Source: Streptomyces sp. H27-C3
GTDB taxonomy: Bacteria > Actinomycetota > Actinomycetes > Streptomycetales > Streptomycetaceae
Length of the DNA stretch: 59,010 nucleotides
Reading direction: 5' to 3'
Assembly (NCBI RefSeq): GCF_030063415.1
Contig: NZ_JASITA010000044.1
Coordinates: 1 to 59,010 of the forward strand
Every line of letters starts with the position of its first letter. Positions within the stretch are counted from its first letter, which is position 1. This document shows positions 40,812 through 49,387 of the stretch, one piece after another. The notes beneath the pieces were generated by a model. That model was not told the DNA's origin, ran no database searches, and saw only the letters and a program-made list of their open reading frames with translations. The position numbers and the translations under genes are program-made.

Positions 40812-41491
40812 TCCGTCGCATGTTCAGCAGCTGCGCCACCACATCCAACGCGGTCTCCCCCGAGGACCAGGCCGTCGTCGACAGGTTCCGCGCGATGCTC
40901 GCCGCCGTCCGCAACCCCGAGCCCTGGACGCCCGACCTCGCCCGGGACGTCGCCGTGCGGGTCGGCCCGTTCATCGAGCGCGCGCACCCCCGCCCCGGCG
41001 ACGACCACGGCACCGAGACGATCGCCGTCGCCCTGGTCCACCCCGACACCCCACACGCCGCTGCCTACCTCCACGGCCACCAGCTCGGCTACACCAACCG
41101 AGGCTGGCTGCGCTGCGAGACGACCACAATCCTCGGGACCTGGCAGCCGGCCTACGCGATGCTCACCCACGCCTCCGCCGGCCTCCCCCTACCCGACGAC
41201 GTCGGCATGACCCCCGCCCACTACGGCGTCCACGTCGAAGCCCGCCGCACCGACGGCACCGGCCACACGCTGCTGCGCCTTGGGCCGTACTTCCAGACCT
41301 GGGTCGCCTCCCACGACGCCGGCCGTCTCAACACCGACCTCGCGAGCCGGGCGGCCACCGTCATCCCCGGATTCACGGTCACCGCGAAGGACGCGCTGTT
41401 CGACGTCAGCGACCACGAGAGCTACGCCGACCCGTACGTCGCTGATGTCACCGCGCTCTTGGCCGACGCCCTCGCAGGAGCGAGCGCGTGA
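40808..41491 (+). CDS. Last gene of the transfer unit, unknown function
   Basis: 227 residues from ATG 40808, overlapping the RapZ-like stop. Contains TIAVALVHPDTPHAAAYLHG, LPLPDDVGMTPAHYGVHVEA and a C-terminal Asp-rich stretch. No family recognised. A strong terminator follows 28 bases behind, so this closes the 17-kb run. Confidence 0.6.
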   Translation: MIRRMFSSCATTSNAVSPEDQAVVDRFRAMLAAVRNPEPWTPDLARDVAVRVGPFIERAHPRPGDDHGTETIAVALVHPDTPHAAAYLHGHQLGYTNRGWLRCETTTILGTWQPAYAMLTHASAGLPLPDDVGMTPAHYGVHVEARRTDGTGHTLLRLGPYFQTWVASHDAGRLNTDLASRAATVIPGFTVTAKDALFDVSDHESYADPYVADVTALLADALAGASA

Positions 41492-41519
41492 CCTGGGTGG
41501 CCTGACCCCCGGAACACCC

Positions 41520-41563
41520 GAAGGCCCGTACCCCCTGCGATCGCCAGAGGGGTACGGGCCTTC
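41520..41563. terminator. Bidirectional terminator between the transfer unit and the second par locus
   Basis: GAAGGCCCGTACCCC (41520-41534) pairs perfectly with 41549-41563 across a 14-base loop. It is symmetric and lies between convergent genes (stops at 41491 and 41580). Confidence 0.88.
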
Positions 41564-41579
41564 TTGCGTTTCCGGGCCG

Positions 41580-42392
41580 TCAGGCGACCGCTGGCTCCGC
41601 TTCGGGCTTGATCTCAACCTCTATGCCGACGGATGCGGACAGCGCCTCGATCAGCTCCCGCACCATCGTGCGAGTGCCTTCGGGGTTGCGCTCCATCGCA
41701 GCCTGGAGTGTGCCCGCGTCCAGCTTCTTCGTTGCCCGGGTCAGCGCCTTGTAAGGGTCGCGGGCGGCTGGGAGCTGGGTCTTGCCTTCGATGCTCGCGA
41801 GGTAGACGAGCACGGCTTCCTCGGTGGCCTTCTTCTTGCCAGCCGCCTCCGGGGGGAGCGCCTGGACGGCGCCCTTCACCATGTCGGACGTGACGCTCAG
41901 CTGCTTCACCTGGATGAGTGCCAGGTAGAGCAGTGCGGCAGCATCGACACCGTGCTCTTCGGCGAGCGAGACCAACTCCCGGGCCTGAGCGATGCCCAGC
42001 TTTTTGGAAACTACAGTTTCCAAATCGTTCGATTTCCCGTGGACCAATTCGAACAGCTTCTCTGTGATCTTCCACGTCTTGATCAGCTGGTTCGCGTACT
42101 GCGGCGTGATGTCCCACAGCTCGTTGCAGTAGTCCTCGAACGTCCCGCGCGTCGCCCGGTACAGCTTGCCGTCCCGAACGACCTGGAGCGCCTTACCCGC
42201 AGCCCAGTACGCGATCCGCAGGTTCTCGAGCGCGGCCTCGCAGCGCACCAGGAGCTCCCGCTCCTGAGCGATGAGGACCGGAGTGTCGGAGAGCTGCTTC
42301 GTCGGCAGGTGGTCGATCGCGCGGGCCAGCGCCACCGCCGTGTCCGGCTTTCCGGGGCCCTGCGGCCCACCCGTGTTGATCTGTCGTCCCAT
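41580..42392 (-). CDS. Partner protein of the second ParA (ParB-like role)
   Basis: 270 residues from ATG 42392, which overlaps the ParA stop (ATGA). The N-terminal half is helical with RGTFEDYCNELWDITPQYAN and QLIKTWKITEKLFELV, a helix-turn-helix-like segment near 100-125. The C-terminal half contains ARELVSLAEEHGVDAAALLY and ends acidic. It is not a canonical ParB (no GERRxRA box), but position and coupling suggest the centromere-binding partner. A perfect inverted repeat (42003-42024) lies inside the gene. Confidence 0.65.
   Translation of the reverse strand: MGRQINTGGPQGPGKPDTAVALARAIDHLPTKQLSDTPVLIAQERELLVRCEAALENLRIAYWAAGKALQVVRDGKLYRATRGTFEDYCNELWDITPQYANQLIKTWKITEKLFELVHGKSNDLETVVSKKLGIAQARELVSLAEEHGVDAAALLYLALIQVKQLSVTSDMVKGAVQALPPEAAGKKKATEEAVLVYLASIEGKTQLPAARDPYKALTRATKKLDAGTLQAAMERNPEGTRTMVRELIEALSASVGIEVEIKPEAEPAVA
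42003..42024. repeat. Inverted repeat inside the ParA-partner gene
   Basis: TTTGGAAACT (42003-42012), two bases, then the perfect complement AGTTTCCAAA (42015-42024). AT-rich against its surroundings. Candidate centromere or operator site. Confidence 0.5.
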
Positions 42393-43177
42393 CAGAGCAT
42401 CTGTTCCATCGTCAGGGCGACGCGCATGAAGTCCTCGCGGGCATTCAGCGCGGTGCCGCTCATCTTGTACTCGGTGACGAGCGTGCCGTTCTCGTAGGCG
42501 TGCTCGTGGATCGTGTACCGGCGGATCGGGTCGGCGACGCGCGGGTAGTTCCGCTCGTCGATCCACGCCTTCACCTTGTTCAACTGCACTTCGTGCCGGT
42601 CCTTCCCCGGGTCGTGCATGTTGATCACGACGAGGAAGGGGATACCCCGCGGCTTGAGAACGCGCTCGATCGTGAACTCACACTCGTCCCAGGTGATTTT
42701 GGACGGGGTGATCGGCACGATCGCCAGGTCCGCCACATCCAGGACCTCGCGAAGAGCGTCGGCCGTCCGGCTCTCGCCCAAGGGGTCCGCGCCCCACTCA
42801 GCATCAGGATCGACATCAAGGAAGCCCGGGGTGTCGACGACGACGCGGCGCCGTTCCGGATCCTCGACGATGCCCGGGATGATGCCGAGCTTGCTCTTGG
42901 TGACGACGTAGTCGAACGGCAGCGCCGCCTCGCGTACGCCTGCGCACCATTTCTCCAGGGTGCCCTGGACGTCGATCCCGGCCGCGACGACGGGGGAGCC
43001 GGCGGACTCGTCTGCGTTGGACATCACCGCTGACCGGCCCGCGCAAGCGGCCGTGTTCACCGCGATCGTGGACTTGCCCGCGCCGCCCTTCTGCTGAATG
43101 ACGACGATTACCTTTGCCGTCCGACCGTTGCGGGCTGCCGTATCGGTGGCGCGTTGCACGGCTGTGGATGTGGTCAT
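42392..43177 (-). CDS. parA: ParA-family ATPase (second partition locus)
   Basis: 261 residues. The deviant Walker A motif QKGGAGKST is at about 29-37, VVDTPGFLD (Walker A'/B region) near 103-111, and ADLAIVPITPSK follows. No N-terminal DNA-binding domain, so it resembles the small type Ib ParA or Soj-like ATPases. It is clearly different from the ParA at 17752-18903. With its coupled partner it makes a second partition locus. The upstream region (43178-43515) carries strong palindromes that may be centromere or operator. Confidence 0.92.
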   Translation of the reverse strand: MTTSTAVQRATDTAARNGRTAKVIVVIQQKGGAGKSTIAVNTAACAGRSAVMSNADESAGSPVVAAGIDVQGTLEKWCAGVREAALPFDYVVTKSKLGIIPGIVEDPERRRVVVDTPGFLDVDPDAEWGADPLGESRTADALREVLDVADLAIVPITPSKITWDECEFTIERVLKPRGIPFLVVINMHDPGKDRHEVQLNKVKAWIDERNYPRVADPIRRYTIHEHAYENGTLVTEYKMSGTALNAREDFMRVALTMEQML

Positions 43178-43347
43178 CCGGTGGCCTTCCAGTCGTCCGT
43201 TGATTTCGCCGCCCAGCGCGGCTACTCGGACGCGGCACAGCTTGCCAGACCCCCAAGATCACACGCAGCCACCCCGCCGCAAGGTCACCCGACGGTGCGA
43301 TGAGCGTCTGTGGCCCTCCACGCGAGGGCCCGGTTTCACGCGGGAAG

Positions 43348-43515
43348 CGAACGGGAGCGCTTCGATTGAAGCGCTCCCGTTCGAGAGGCTCGAACGATCC
43401 CGTTCCAATTGGAACGTTGCCGCCCCACCGGCTGTCAGATCGTCGTGGAATGCCGAACCCGTAGAGAGTTGATCCCCGGCGTTGAGCGGGACTTCCCCAA
43501 TTGGGGAAGTCCCGC
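43348..43515. repeat. Cluster of palindromes between parA and the relaxase gene
   Basis: Four perfect inverted repeats within 170 bases: 16-base arms CGAACGGGAGCGCTTC around GATT (43348-43383); CGTTCGAG-AGG-CTCGAACG (43378-43396); CGTTCCAATTGGAACG (43401-43416); and a 30-bp palindrome with arms GCGGGACTTCCCCAA (43486-43515). The last two share CCAATTGG. The first two overlap and could form alternative structures. Candidates for parS, operator or oriT. No gene lies in 43178-43619. Confidence 0.8.
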
Positions 43516-43619
43516 GTGTTTTGGGGGTCTGAGTGCTCGGTGGCGGTGGAGTTGAGTGCGGTCGGGTTCTGGGGTTGGTGGTGCTCGGGTGGTCGGTGCG
43601 CAGTATTCGCACGACGTCG

Positions 43620-43817
43620 TCAGAGGTCGCTGCGGAGTGGCGGCATCACCTCCCGCCACCGGGCGGGGTGGGCCAGGTGGCAGCCGGCCGGGCACCAGCG
43701 GTCCCTGATCACCTCCCGCTGAGGAAAGGACGACTGGTGGCTGAGGACCAGGTACACCCGCTCCTGGGTGGTCGTACGGCAGAGGGCGCAGGCGATTCCG
43801 TCTCGTGTGATCTCCAT
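43620..43817 (-). CDS. Small zinc-type protein
   Basis: 65 residues from ATG 43817. CALCRTTTQERVYLVLSHQS with RWCPAGCHLAHPARW gives CxxC plus CxxxCH, a likely zinc site. Codon use is normal. Between the palindrome cluster and the divergent relaxase gene. Not recognised. Confidence 0.5.
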   Translation of the reverse strand: MEITRDGIACALCRTTTQERVYLVLSHQSSFPQREVIRDRWCPAGCHLAHPARWREVMPPLRSDL

Positions 43818-43961
43818 GGGCGGAAGAGTGCACACACCGTCGGCTTACCGTCTCGGGCGGCCGTCACGGCCCGCCTGGCGGGCCCCACGGTAAAGACTTG
43901 GTGATGGCCTCCCGCCCGGCGGGAAGGACCCCCGATCGCGCTTTTCCGCAGGTCAACGCCG

Positions 43962-45746
43962 GTGTTTCATGTGCCGGTGATCAGCAAAGCAGAGCTCCGC
44001 CCGGGTGACGGGGTGCGTTACCTCTTCCGCGGCGTGATGGTCGGCGACGGCCACCGCCCCGCGGGCAAGGCGCTGCGCGACGCCCAGGACGAGGCCGGTG
44101 TCCCGCCCGGGATCTGGCGGGGCCGGGGCCTAACCGCGGTTGGCCTCACGCCGGGTGACGAGGTGAGCGAGCGGCAGGCCGAACTGCTCCTGGGGGAAGG
44201 CCGGCACCCGGACGCCGACCGGATCGAGCGCGAGCGCCTTCAGGCGGGAGACGATCCGGCGAAGGCCCGGCGGGCGACCGTGCTGGGCAGACCCATCGAG
44301 CACAACCGGTCACCGAAGACGGATAAGGCCAAGGAGCGCAGACCCTGGCTCGGCATGGACCTGGTGTTCCGGCCGCCGCCGACGGCCCACATCGCGTGGG
44401 CGCTGATGGGTGACGAGGAACGGCGGGTGCTGGAGGAGTGCCAGGACATCTCCGTGGACAAGACGCTGGGGTGGCTGGGGGAGTCGGTCGCGCAGATCCG
44501 GTCGGGGAGCGGCGGCAAGCACCGCAAGCCGATCCGGGACGGCGCTCTGATCGTCGCAGTGTTCCGGCACTACGAGTCCAGAGCTGCCGAGTCGAAGCCG
44601 CTGCTCCACGATCATGCGGTGGTGTCGATCCGCGCCCGCCGGCCGGACGCCAAAGGCACGTGGGGAAACCTGTCGGCAGACACGCTGCTGGCCCACATCG
44701 TTGCCGCTGACACTCTCTACCTCCTGTTCTTCATGGAGGAGGTCTCCGCCCGGCTCGGGTGGGCGTGGGAGCCCCGAGAGGTGACACCCGGCCGCCGTCC
44801 CGTCATGGAAATAGCGGGCATCGATCAGCGGCTCATCGGCTGGCAGTCGACGCGACGCCAGCAGATCGAGGAGGCCCTGTTCGTCCTCACCGCCGAGTAC
44901 GTGGAGGAGCACGGGCACGAGCCGGGGGAGCGGGCCGCCTACGGGCTGGCCTGCCGGGCCGCCGACCGCACGCGCCCGCCGAAGCGCAAGGACCTGCGGT
45001 CGCTGTCCGAGCTACGTGAGCGGTGGCGGGAGTCGGCCATCGCCTCGTTCGGCGCCGACGTCGTGGATCGCCTCGCGGAGCGGGCGCGGGCGGCGGCCGC
45101 GGCGGTGTGGGCGCGAGTGCGTCCGGTGGTCGACGTCGTCCTGGCGGCCGTCGACGTTGTGGCCGTGGTGTACGTGATGCGCGGGGCGTTCAAACGCCAC
45201 CACCTGCTCGCCGAAGCGCGCCGCTACCTCTCCTACGTCCTGCGCGGCCAACCGCACCAGCCGGGCCTGGACGAACGGATCGTGCAGACCGTCGTCGACG
45301 ACTACACCCGCCCCGTCGGCCGGGGCCGGAAGATGACCGCTGATCTGCACGCCCTGTACCCGCGCGACACCGACGACCAGGCCGTGCTGCGCCCGCTGAT
45401 CCGCACGCGGACCGCTCCCCTCTACGCGCGGGCCCGCCTAGCCGCCGGAGCGCTGAGTGCCCGGGTCTACGAGCTGCGCCGCGCGGACCGCCTGGACTCC
45501 CGCACCGGCCGGAAAGCCGGCCACGCCCTGGAGCAGGAGACCGATGTTGCCGCGTTGGAGCAGACCCGCGCCACGATCGAGGCCGTCGCGAAGATGGCCG
45601 CCAAGCTCCAGGACGGCATCCGGGAGCGAGCCGTCGCCCAAAACCCCCGGCCGCAGCCCGCTCCGTCGGCGCCCGCTCCGTCACACACCCCGCCGCCCGG
45701 CGTGCAGCAGACGCCCGGCCGGACACCCACTGGAGGACTCACATGA
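43962..45746 (+). CDS. MobF/TrwC-type conjugative relaxase, without helicase domain
   Basis: 594 residues from GTG 43962. The TrwC relaxase pattern is clear: an early Tyr (GVRYLF, Y20) as candidate nicking residue, the histidine triad FRHYESRAAESKPLLHDH (about 200-218; H-x2-SR...LHDH), and TPGRRPVMEIAGIDQRLIGW (about 275-294). The remaining 300 residues are Arg/Ala-rich helices with one hydrophobic segment (VVDVVLAAVDVVAVVYVMRG) and a Pro-rich tail. Large MobF relaxases carry a RecD-like helicase after the relaxase domain; here there is none. Relaxases nick one strand at oriT and pilot it into the recipient. The palindromes upstream and the repeat array downstream are candidate oriT regions. 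Confidence 0.88.
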   Translation: MFHVPVISKAELRPGDGVRYLFRGVMVGDGHRPAGKALRDAQDEAGVPPGIWRGRGLTAVGLTPGDEVSERQAELLLGEGRHPDADRIERERLQAGDDPAKARRATVLGRPIEHNRSPKTDKAKERRPWLGMDLVFRPPPTAHIAWALMGDEERRVLEECQDISVDKTLGWLGESVAQIRSGSGGKHRKPIRDGALIVAVFRHYESRAAESKPLLHDHAVVSIRARRPDAKGTWGNLSADTLLAHIVAADTLYLLFFMEEVSARLGWAWEPREVTPGRRPVMEIAGIDQRLIGWQSTRRQQIEEALFVLTAEYVEEHGHEPGERAAYGLACRAADRTRPPKRKDLRSLSELRERWRESAIASFGADVVDRLAERARAAAAAVWARVRPVVDVVLAAVDVVAVVYVMRGAFKRHHLLAEARRYLSYVLRGQPHQPGLDERIVQTVVDDYTRPVGRGRKMTADLHALYPRDTDDQAVLRPLIRTRTAPLYARARLAAGALSARVYELRRADRLDSRTGRKAGHALEQETDVAALEQTRATIEAVAKMAAKLQDGIRERAVAQNPRPQPAPSAPAPSHTPPPGVQQTPGRTPTGGLT

Positions 45747-45779
45747 CCACAGGTGCGGCACTCCAGTGCCTGGCTGTGG

Positions 45780-46600
45780 TGACGATGCCCGGCATCGTCC
45801 ACCGAGTGGAACCCGCGATGTCGTGCATCCAGTGGACGATGCCCGGCATCGGTCGCAGAACATCGAGTGCCACCGCCCGGTGGGCGCACCACGATGTTCC
45901 GCACGACTCCCGGTGCGCCTCCCGACGATGCCCGGCACTCGTGCGCGCACCACGATGTCGAGCATCCGATGCGCCGCGCGCCGCGCGCCGGACCACCTCA
46001 CCGCACCGCACCGCACCGCGCCGCGTATCCGGTCCGGGGCGCGCCACTGCACCGCACTGGGCGCGCGGCGCGCGGCGGCGGGCTCTATATCACAGCCCCC
46101 CTTGACCATGATCTGATCGGCGGCCGGGACCGGCGCTGTCAAGGGGAAACGCTCCGATATCCAACGTGGTCAAGGGGAAACGCGCGGCCGCCCGGACCTG
46201 GACAAGGGGTGGCTGAGCTCCCGGCCGGAGCTGGACAAGGGGTGGCTGAGCTCCCGGCCGGAGCTGGACAAGGGGTAGGCCGCCGGTGCGCGCGATCCGG
46301 GCGGTGGGCATCGCGTGCGGTGCGGAACATCGGATGCTCGACATCGTGATGCGCGCGCGAGTGCCCGGCATCGTCGGGAGGCGCACCAAGTGCGGGCGGT
46401 GGGCATCGCGTGCGGTGTAGAACATCGGATGCTCGACATCGTGATGCGCGCGCGAGTGCCCGGCATCGTCGGGAGGCGCACCAAGTGCGGGCGGTGGGCA
46501 TCGCGTGCGGTGTAGAACATCGGATGCTCGACATCGCGATGCGCGCGCGAGTGCCGGACATCGTCAGTCGGTGCGATGGCGCGGCGCGCGGCGGTGGTGC
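45780..46600. repeat. Repeat array behind the relaxase gene
   Basis: Three tandem 95-bp units (46301-46395, 46396-46490, 46491-46580, the last diverging) each contain TGCCCGGCATCGTCGGGAGG. An inverted partner is at about 45914-45971, and GATGCCCGGCATC palindromes lie at 45784 and 45839. In the middle are two and a third copies of a 33-bp unit (46198-46230, 46231-46263, 46264-46276), a doubled TCAAGGGGAAACGC (46139 and 46170) and an inverted pair CCCCTTGAC/GTCAAGGGG (46098 and 46138). No gene with protein character lies in 45747-46642; because 95 is not a multiple of three, the frames through it are not natural. Confidence 0.85.
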
Positions 46601-46642
46601 GGTCCCGATGTGCGCCGCACCACCGCCGTCCCGGATGCGCGG

Positions 46643-47077
46643 CTACGCGGTGGTGCGGTGCGCCTCCATCGCCTGCTTCATCCCCGCGGCCTCCAGCTGG
46701 CGCAGGACGTCGGCGACCTCGCCGTGCTCATCGGTGAGGATGTTGTCGGTGAAGCGGATGATGGTCGCGGCGATGCCCGGAGCATTCGCCAGGCACTCGC
46801 CGTGGCAGAGGAGCTCCAGCAGGAGCCGGCCGAGTGCGGCTGCCAGGAAGGAGTGCGCGCACGGCTCCCCGTCGCAGTCGTCCGCGGCGGTGACCGGGAT
46901 GAAGACGCGCGCGGCGACGTCCACGAGCAGCAGGTGCAGATCCGGGCCCGTGTCGTCGGCGACCGCGCAGGCGGTGTCGATGTCGCCGGCCTGCAACGCC
47001 CGGATGTAGGCGAAGGCGTCGGTGACGTCCTCCAGCTTCATCGGGGCGAGCGGGGTGGTGACGGTGTTCTCGGGCAT
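46643..47077 (-). CDS. Hypothetical protein with a leader box
   Basis: 144 residues from ATG 47077 (GAGGAG upstream). Helical with several Cys (CAVADDTGPDLHLLLVDVAA, CDGEPCAHSFLAAALGRLLL, CHGECLANAPGIAATIIR). The Cys pairs could bind metal. No family recognised. A CTCTGTCCACAGG box (47145-47160) lies 68 bases upstream. Confidence 0.65.
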   Translation of the reverse strand: MPENTVTTPLAPMKLEDVTDAFAYIRALQAGDIDTACAVADDTGPDLHLLLVDVAARVFIPVTAADDCDGEPCAHSFLAAALGRLLLELLCHGECLANAPGIAATIIRFTDNILTDEHGEVADVLRQLEAAGMKQAMEAHRTTA

Positions 47078-47144
47078 GACAGCTCCTCAACGACGGGCCG
47101 CCCCGCTGATCGCGGCGACCTCAAGAGGAGCCTCCAGCGGCGGC

Positions 47145-47160
47145 CCTGTGGACAGAGTCC
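47145..47160 (-). promoter_or_regulatory. GGMCTCTGTCCACAGG box, copy 5
   Basis: Minus-strand GGACTCTGTCCACAGG in the leader of the gene at 46643-47077, followed after 8 bases by TGGAGGCT, a pattern also seen behind copies 2 and 4. Confidence 0.5.
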
Positions 47161-47315
47161 GGCCGCTGAGGAGGGAGAACTCTCCCCCTCCCGGTTGATC
47201 ACGATGCGGTCACGGCGGAGAGGTTTTTCAAGATCGGCGTCACAAACTCGCCGGGGACGACACCTGTAGAAGGTGAATGGCGGGATAGGCCCGCCCCACC
47301 TTGCAGGAGCACCCT

Positions 47316-48791
47316 GTGGCGAGCACCGCAGACGACCCCGAGCAGCCCCTTGTCCAGGCCAGAAGGCCCCCCTCCGTGGACCCCTCCATCACCCCCTCCG
47401 CGCCCCGACGCCAAGCGCCGGGCGTTTCCGCAGGTCAGACCCGCCGAAAGGGGGGCCGTCGCAGGTCCGACAACCCTCTTGTACAAAGGCGTCCCCAGCA
47501 CAGAAGGACTTCGACCGAACCTCGACGCCGGGAACTGCTGCAAGCGCTGGGAATCTTCCAGAGGGCTACGCCCGACCAGCTGTGGAAGCTGACCCGCCCC
47601 GACAACCAGCACGACAGGCTCGTACGGGACAACCTGCTGGATCTGGAGGAGCACCAGCTGGTGAGGATCGAGACGGTCCGGGAGGACCAGCGGCAGGTGT
47701 GGGTGCTGACGAAGCGAGGACACGGCGAGGCGAAGAAGCTGCTGGAGCCGAAGGGCATACGGATCTCGGTGCTGCGCGAGAAGAAGTACGACCCGGTCAC
47801 CGGGAAGCTGCTCGGCACCAGCTACGACGACCACGCCGCGGCGGTCACCTCGACAGCCGCCGAACTCCACCGCGCCGGGATCGGCCACCAGCTCGGCTTC
47901 CAGACCGAGATCGGCCACCGGCTCGGCAGCAGCTTCGTGCAGCGGGCGGACCTGGTGGTGCGGGCGCAGGAGGCCGGGGTGCCGGTGATGCTGCTGGAGA
48001 TCGACCGCCGCAGCGAGGACGCCCACGACCTGGTGGTCAAGCTGCGCCGGTACTGGGAGTGGGGCCGGCTGCTGCCACGGGATGCGGACAAGCAGATTGC
48101 GGACCGGGTCCGCTCGCGGCCGGACGCGATCGAGCACGTCGATCACGAGAAGCGGCTGTGGCGCCGGTTCTACCCGCCGACCGGCCGGGAGGGCCTGGTG
48201 CCCCTCGCGTTCGTGTTCGCGGACACCACCGAGGCGAAGGTCGACAACACGGTCGCTGTGCTGGAGGAGGCCGGCCGCCGCTACTGGGCGCCGCGCCGGT
48301 ACGAGACCCTCTACCCGAAGGCGGTCACCGCGAAGGACTACGGCCAGGCGGTGCCCGTCGTCGTCACCACCCTGGAGCAGCTGACGGAGCACGGCGCGGA
48401 CGCGGCGGTGTGGCGGCGGCTGGGACGCAAGGGCGAGCAGAAGCTGACGGCCGCGCTCGACAACCCCGACGGCGACGCCCTCTACCGCGACCAGGAGGCC
48501 CGCGCCGACGCGGCGGACAAGCAGCGCCGGGCCGCACAGCGGGAGGCGGAGCGCCCAGTGTGCAAGCGGTGCGGAAGGAAGTTCACCGACCAGCGCTGGG
48601 AGGAGACCACCGCGCACCGCACGGCCTGGAACGCCGGGGACGCGTCCCTGTGCGGCACCTGCCGTGCCGACGACGTCGCCCGAAAGGAAGCAGCCGCCGA
48701 AGCCGCCCGCCTCCAGGCCGCCGCGCCGGCGGAGCCGGAGGACGACCAGGAGGCGGACACGGGCCGCGGCTGGTTCCGCCGGCGGACCTGA
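47316..48791 (+). CDS. Replication-relaxation family protein
   Basis: 491 residues from GTG 47316, preceded by CAGGAGCA. After a basic, disordered N-terminus comes a winged helix (ELLQALGIFQRATPDQLWKL, LVRDNLLDLEEHQLVRIETV, about 78-130) and the long conserved part with GHQLGFQTEIGHRLGSSFVQ, RADLVVRAQEAGVPVMLLEI (about 205-245), which resembles a nuclease-like core (D...E-x-D). The C-terminus has a zinc ribbon (CKRCGRKF...CGTC). This is the architecture of the Replic_Relax family, associated with relaxation or initiation in mobile elements. It lies opposite the gene at 46643-47077 and close to the repeat array. Confidence 0.8.
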   Translation: MASTADDPEQPLVQARRPPSVDPSITPSAPRRQAPGVSAGQTRRKGGRRRSDNPLVQRRPQHRRTSTEPRRRELLQALGIFQRATPDQLWKLTRPDNQHDRLVRDNLLDLEEHQLVRIETVREDQRQVWVLTKRGHGEAKKLLEPKGIRISVLREKKYDPVTGKLLGTSYDDHAAAVTSTAAELHRAGIGHQLGFQTEIGHRLGSSFVQRADLVVRAQEAGVPVMLLEIDRRSEDAHDLVVKLRRYWEWGRLLPRDADKQIADRVRSRPDAIEHVDHEKRLWRRFYPPTGREGLVPLAFVFADTTEAKVDNTVAVLEEAGRRYWAPRRYETLYPKAVTAKDYGQAVPVVVTTLEQLTEHGADAAVWRRLGRKGEQKLTAALDNPDGDALYRDQEARADAADKQRRAAQREAERPVCKRCGRKFTDQRWEETTAHRTAWNAGDASLCGTCRADDVARKEAAAEAARLQAAAPAEPEDDQEADTGRGWFRRRT

Positions 48792-48928
48792 CCCGGGCAA
48801 CCCGCCCCCGCCGGGCCGGGCGTGAGCGCCCCGCCCGGCGGGACGGCCCGGGAAGTCGCGGCACCACCGTGCGGGAGGGAACAACCCGAGCCCGGCTGTA
48901 CGCCGGTGCCAGGCCGTAGACAGGGCTC

Positions 48929-49387
48929 ATGAGACGCAGCAGAGAAGAGACCGCGCCGGATCTGCCGGGCGACCTGTGGCACGCCCTGGTCCAGCTCCAG
49001 CACACCCATCCCGAACCGGTGGGCCGCTACGGGCCGCTCGCCCGCCCGGCCGGACTCCTGACCTTCACCGCGGCCGCCGACACGATCCTCGCGGCCCGCG
49101 TGCAGCTGACCGGCGCGGAGACGACGGGCCAAGTGAACGACGCCCTCCGCTCGATGACAGAGAACCTTCCCCACGCTCACTTCACCGGCCCCGGCGTCGC
49201 CCTGGAAATCACGCTCAGCAGACGGCAGGAGCTCCCGATCCACGCGGCGCACACCGCCGGACTCACCCGGCTCTTCCAGGACGCCACCTACAGCATCAGC
49301 CCCCGCGACGATGCCGGGAGCGGCTACTGCTTCCACTGCGAGGGGAGCGGGCTCGCCCACTCCCTGTGGGAGCCGGCTGATTGTTGA
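48929..49387 (+). CDS. Hypothetical protein
   Basis: 152 residues from ATG 48929. N-terminal helices with DLWHALVQLQHTHPEPVGRY, a middle with LTFTAAADTILAARVQLTG, and a C-terminal CFHCEGSG motif (CxxC) near the end. It may be a small regulator; not recognised. The 280 bases behind it contain no gene. Confidence 0.55.
   Translation: MRRSREETAPDLPGDLWHALVQLQHTHPEPVGRYGPLARPAGLLTFTAAADTILAARVQLTGAETTGQVNDALRSMTENLPHAHFTGPGVALEITLSRRQELPIHAAHTAGLTRLFQDATYSISPRDDAGSGYCFHCEGSGLAHSLWEPADC

Noticed and set aside
46198..46276. 33-bp direct repeats considered as a CRISPR array
   Set aside because: Units are contiguous without spacers, only two and a third copies exist, and there are no cas genes.
46139..46561. 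Minus-strand frames with repeated protein segments in the 95-bp array
   Set aside because: The repeat period is not a multiple of three, so the same DNA is read in different frames; the products are Arg/Ser/Cys-rich and without protein character.
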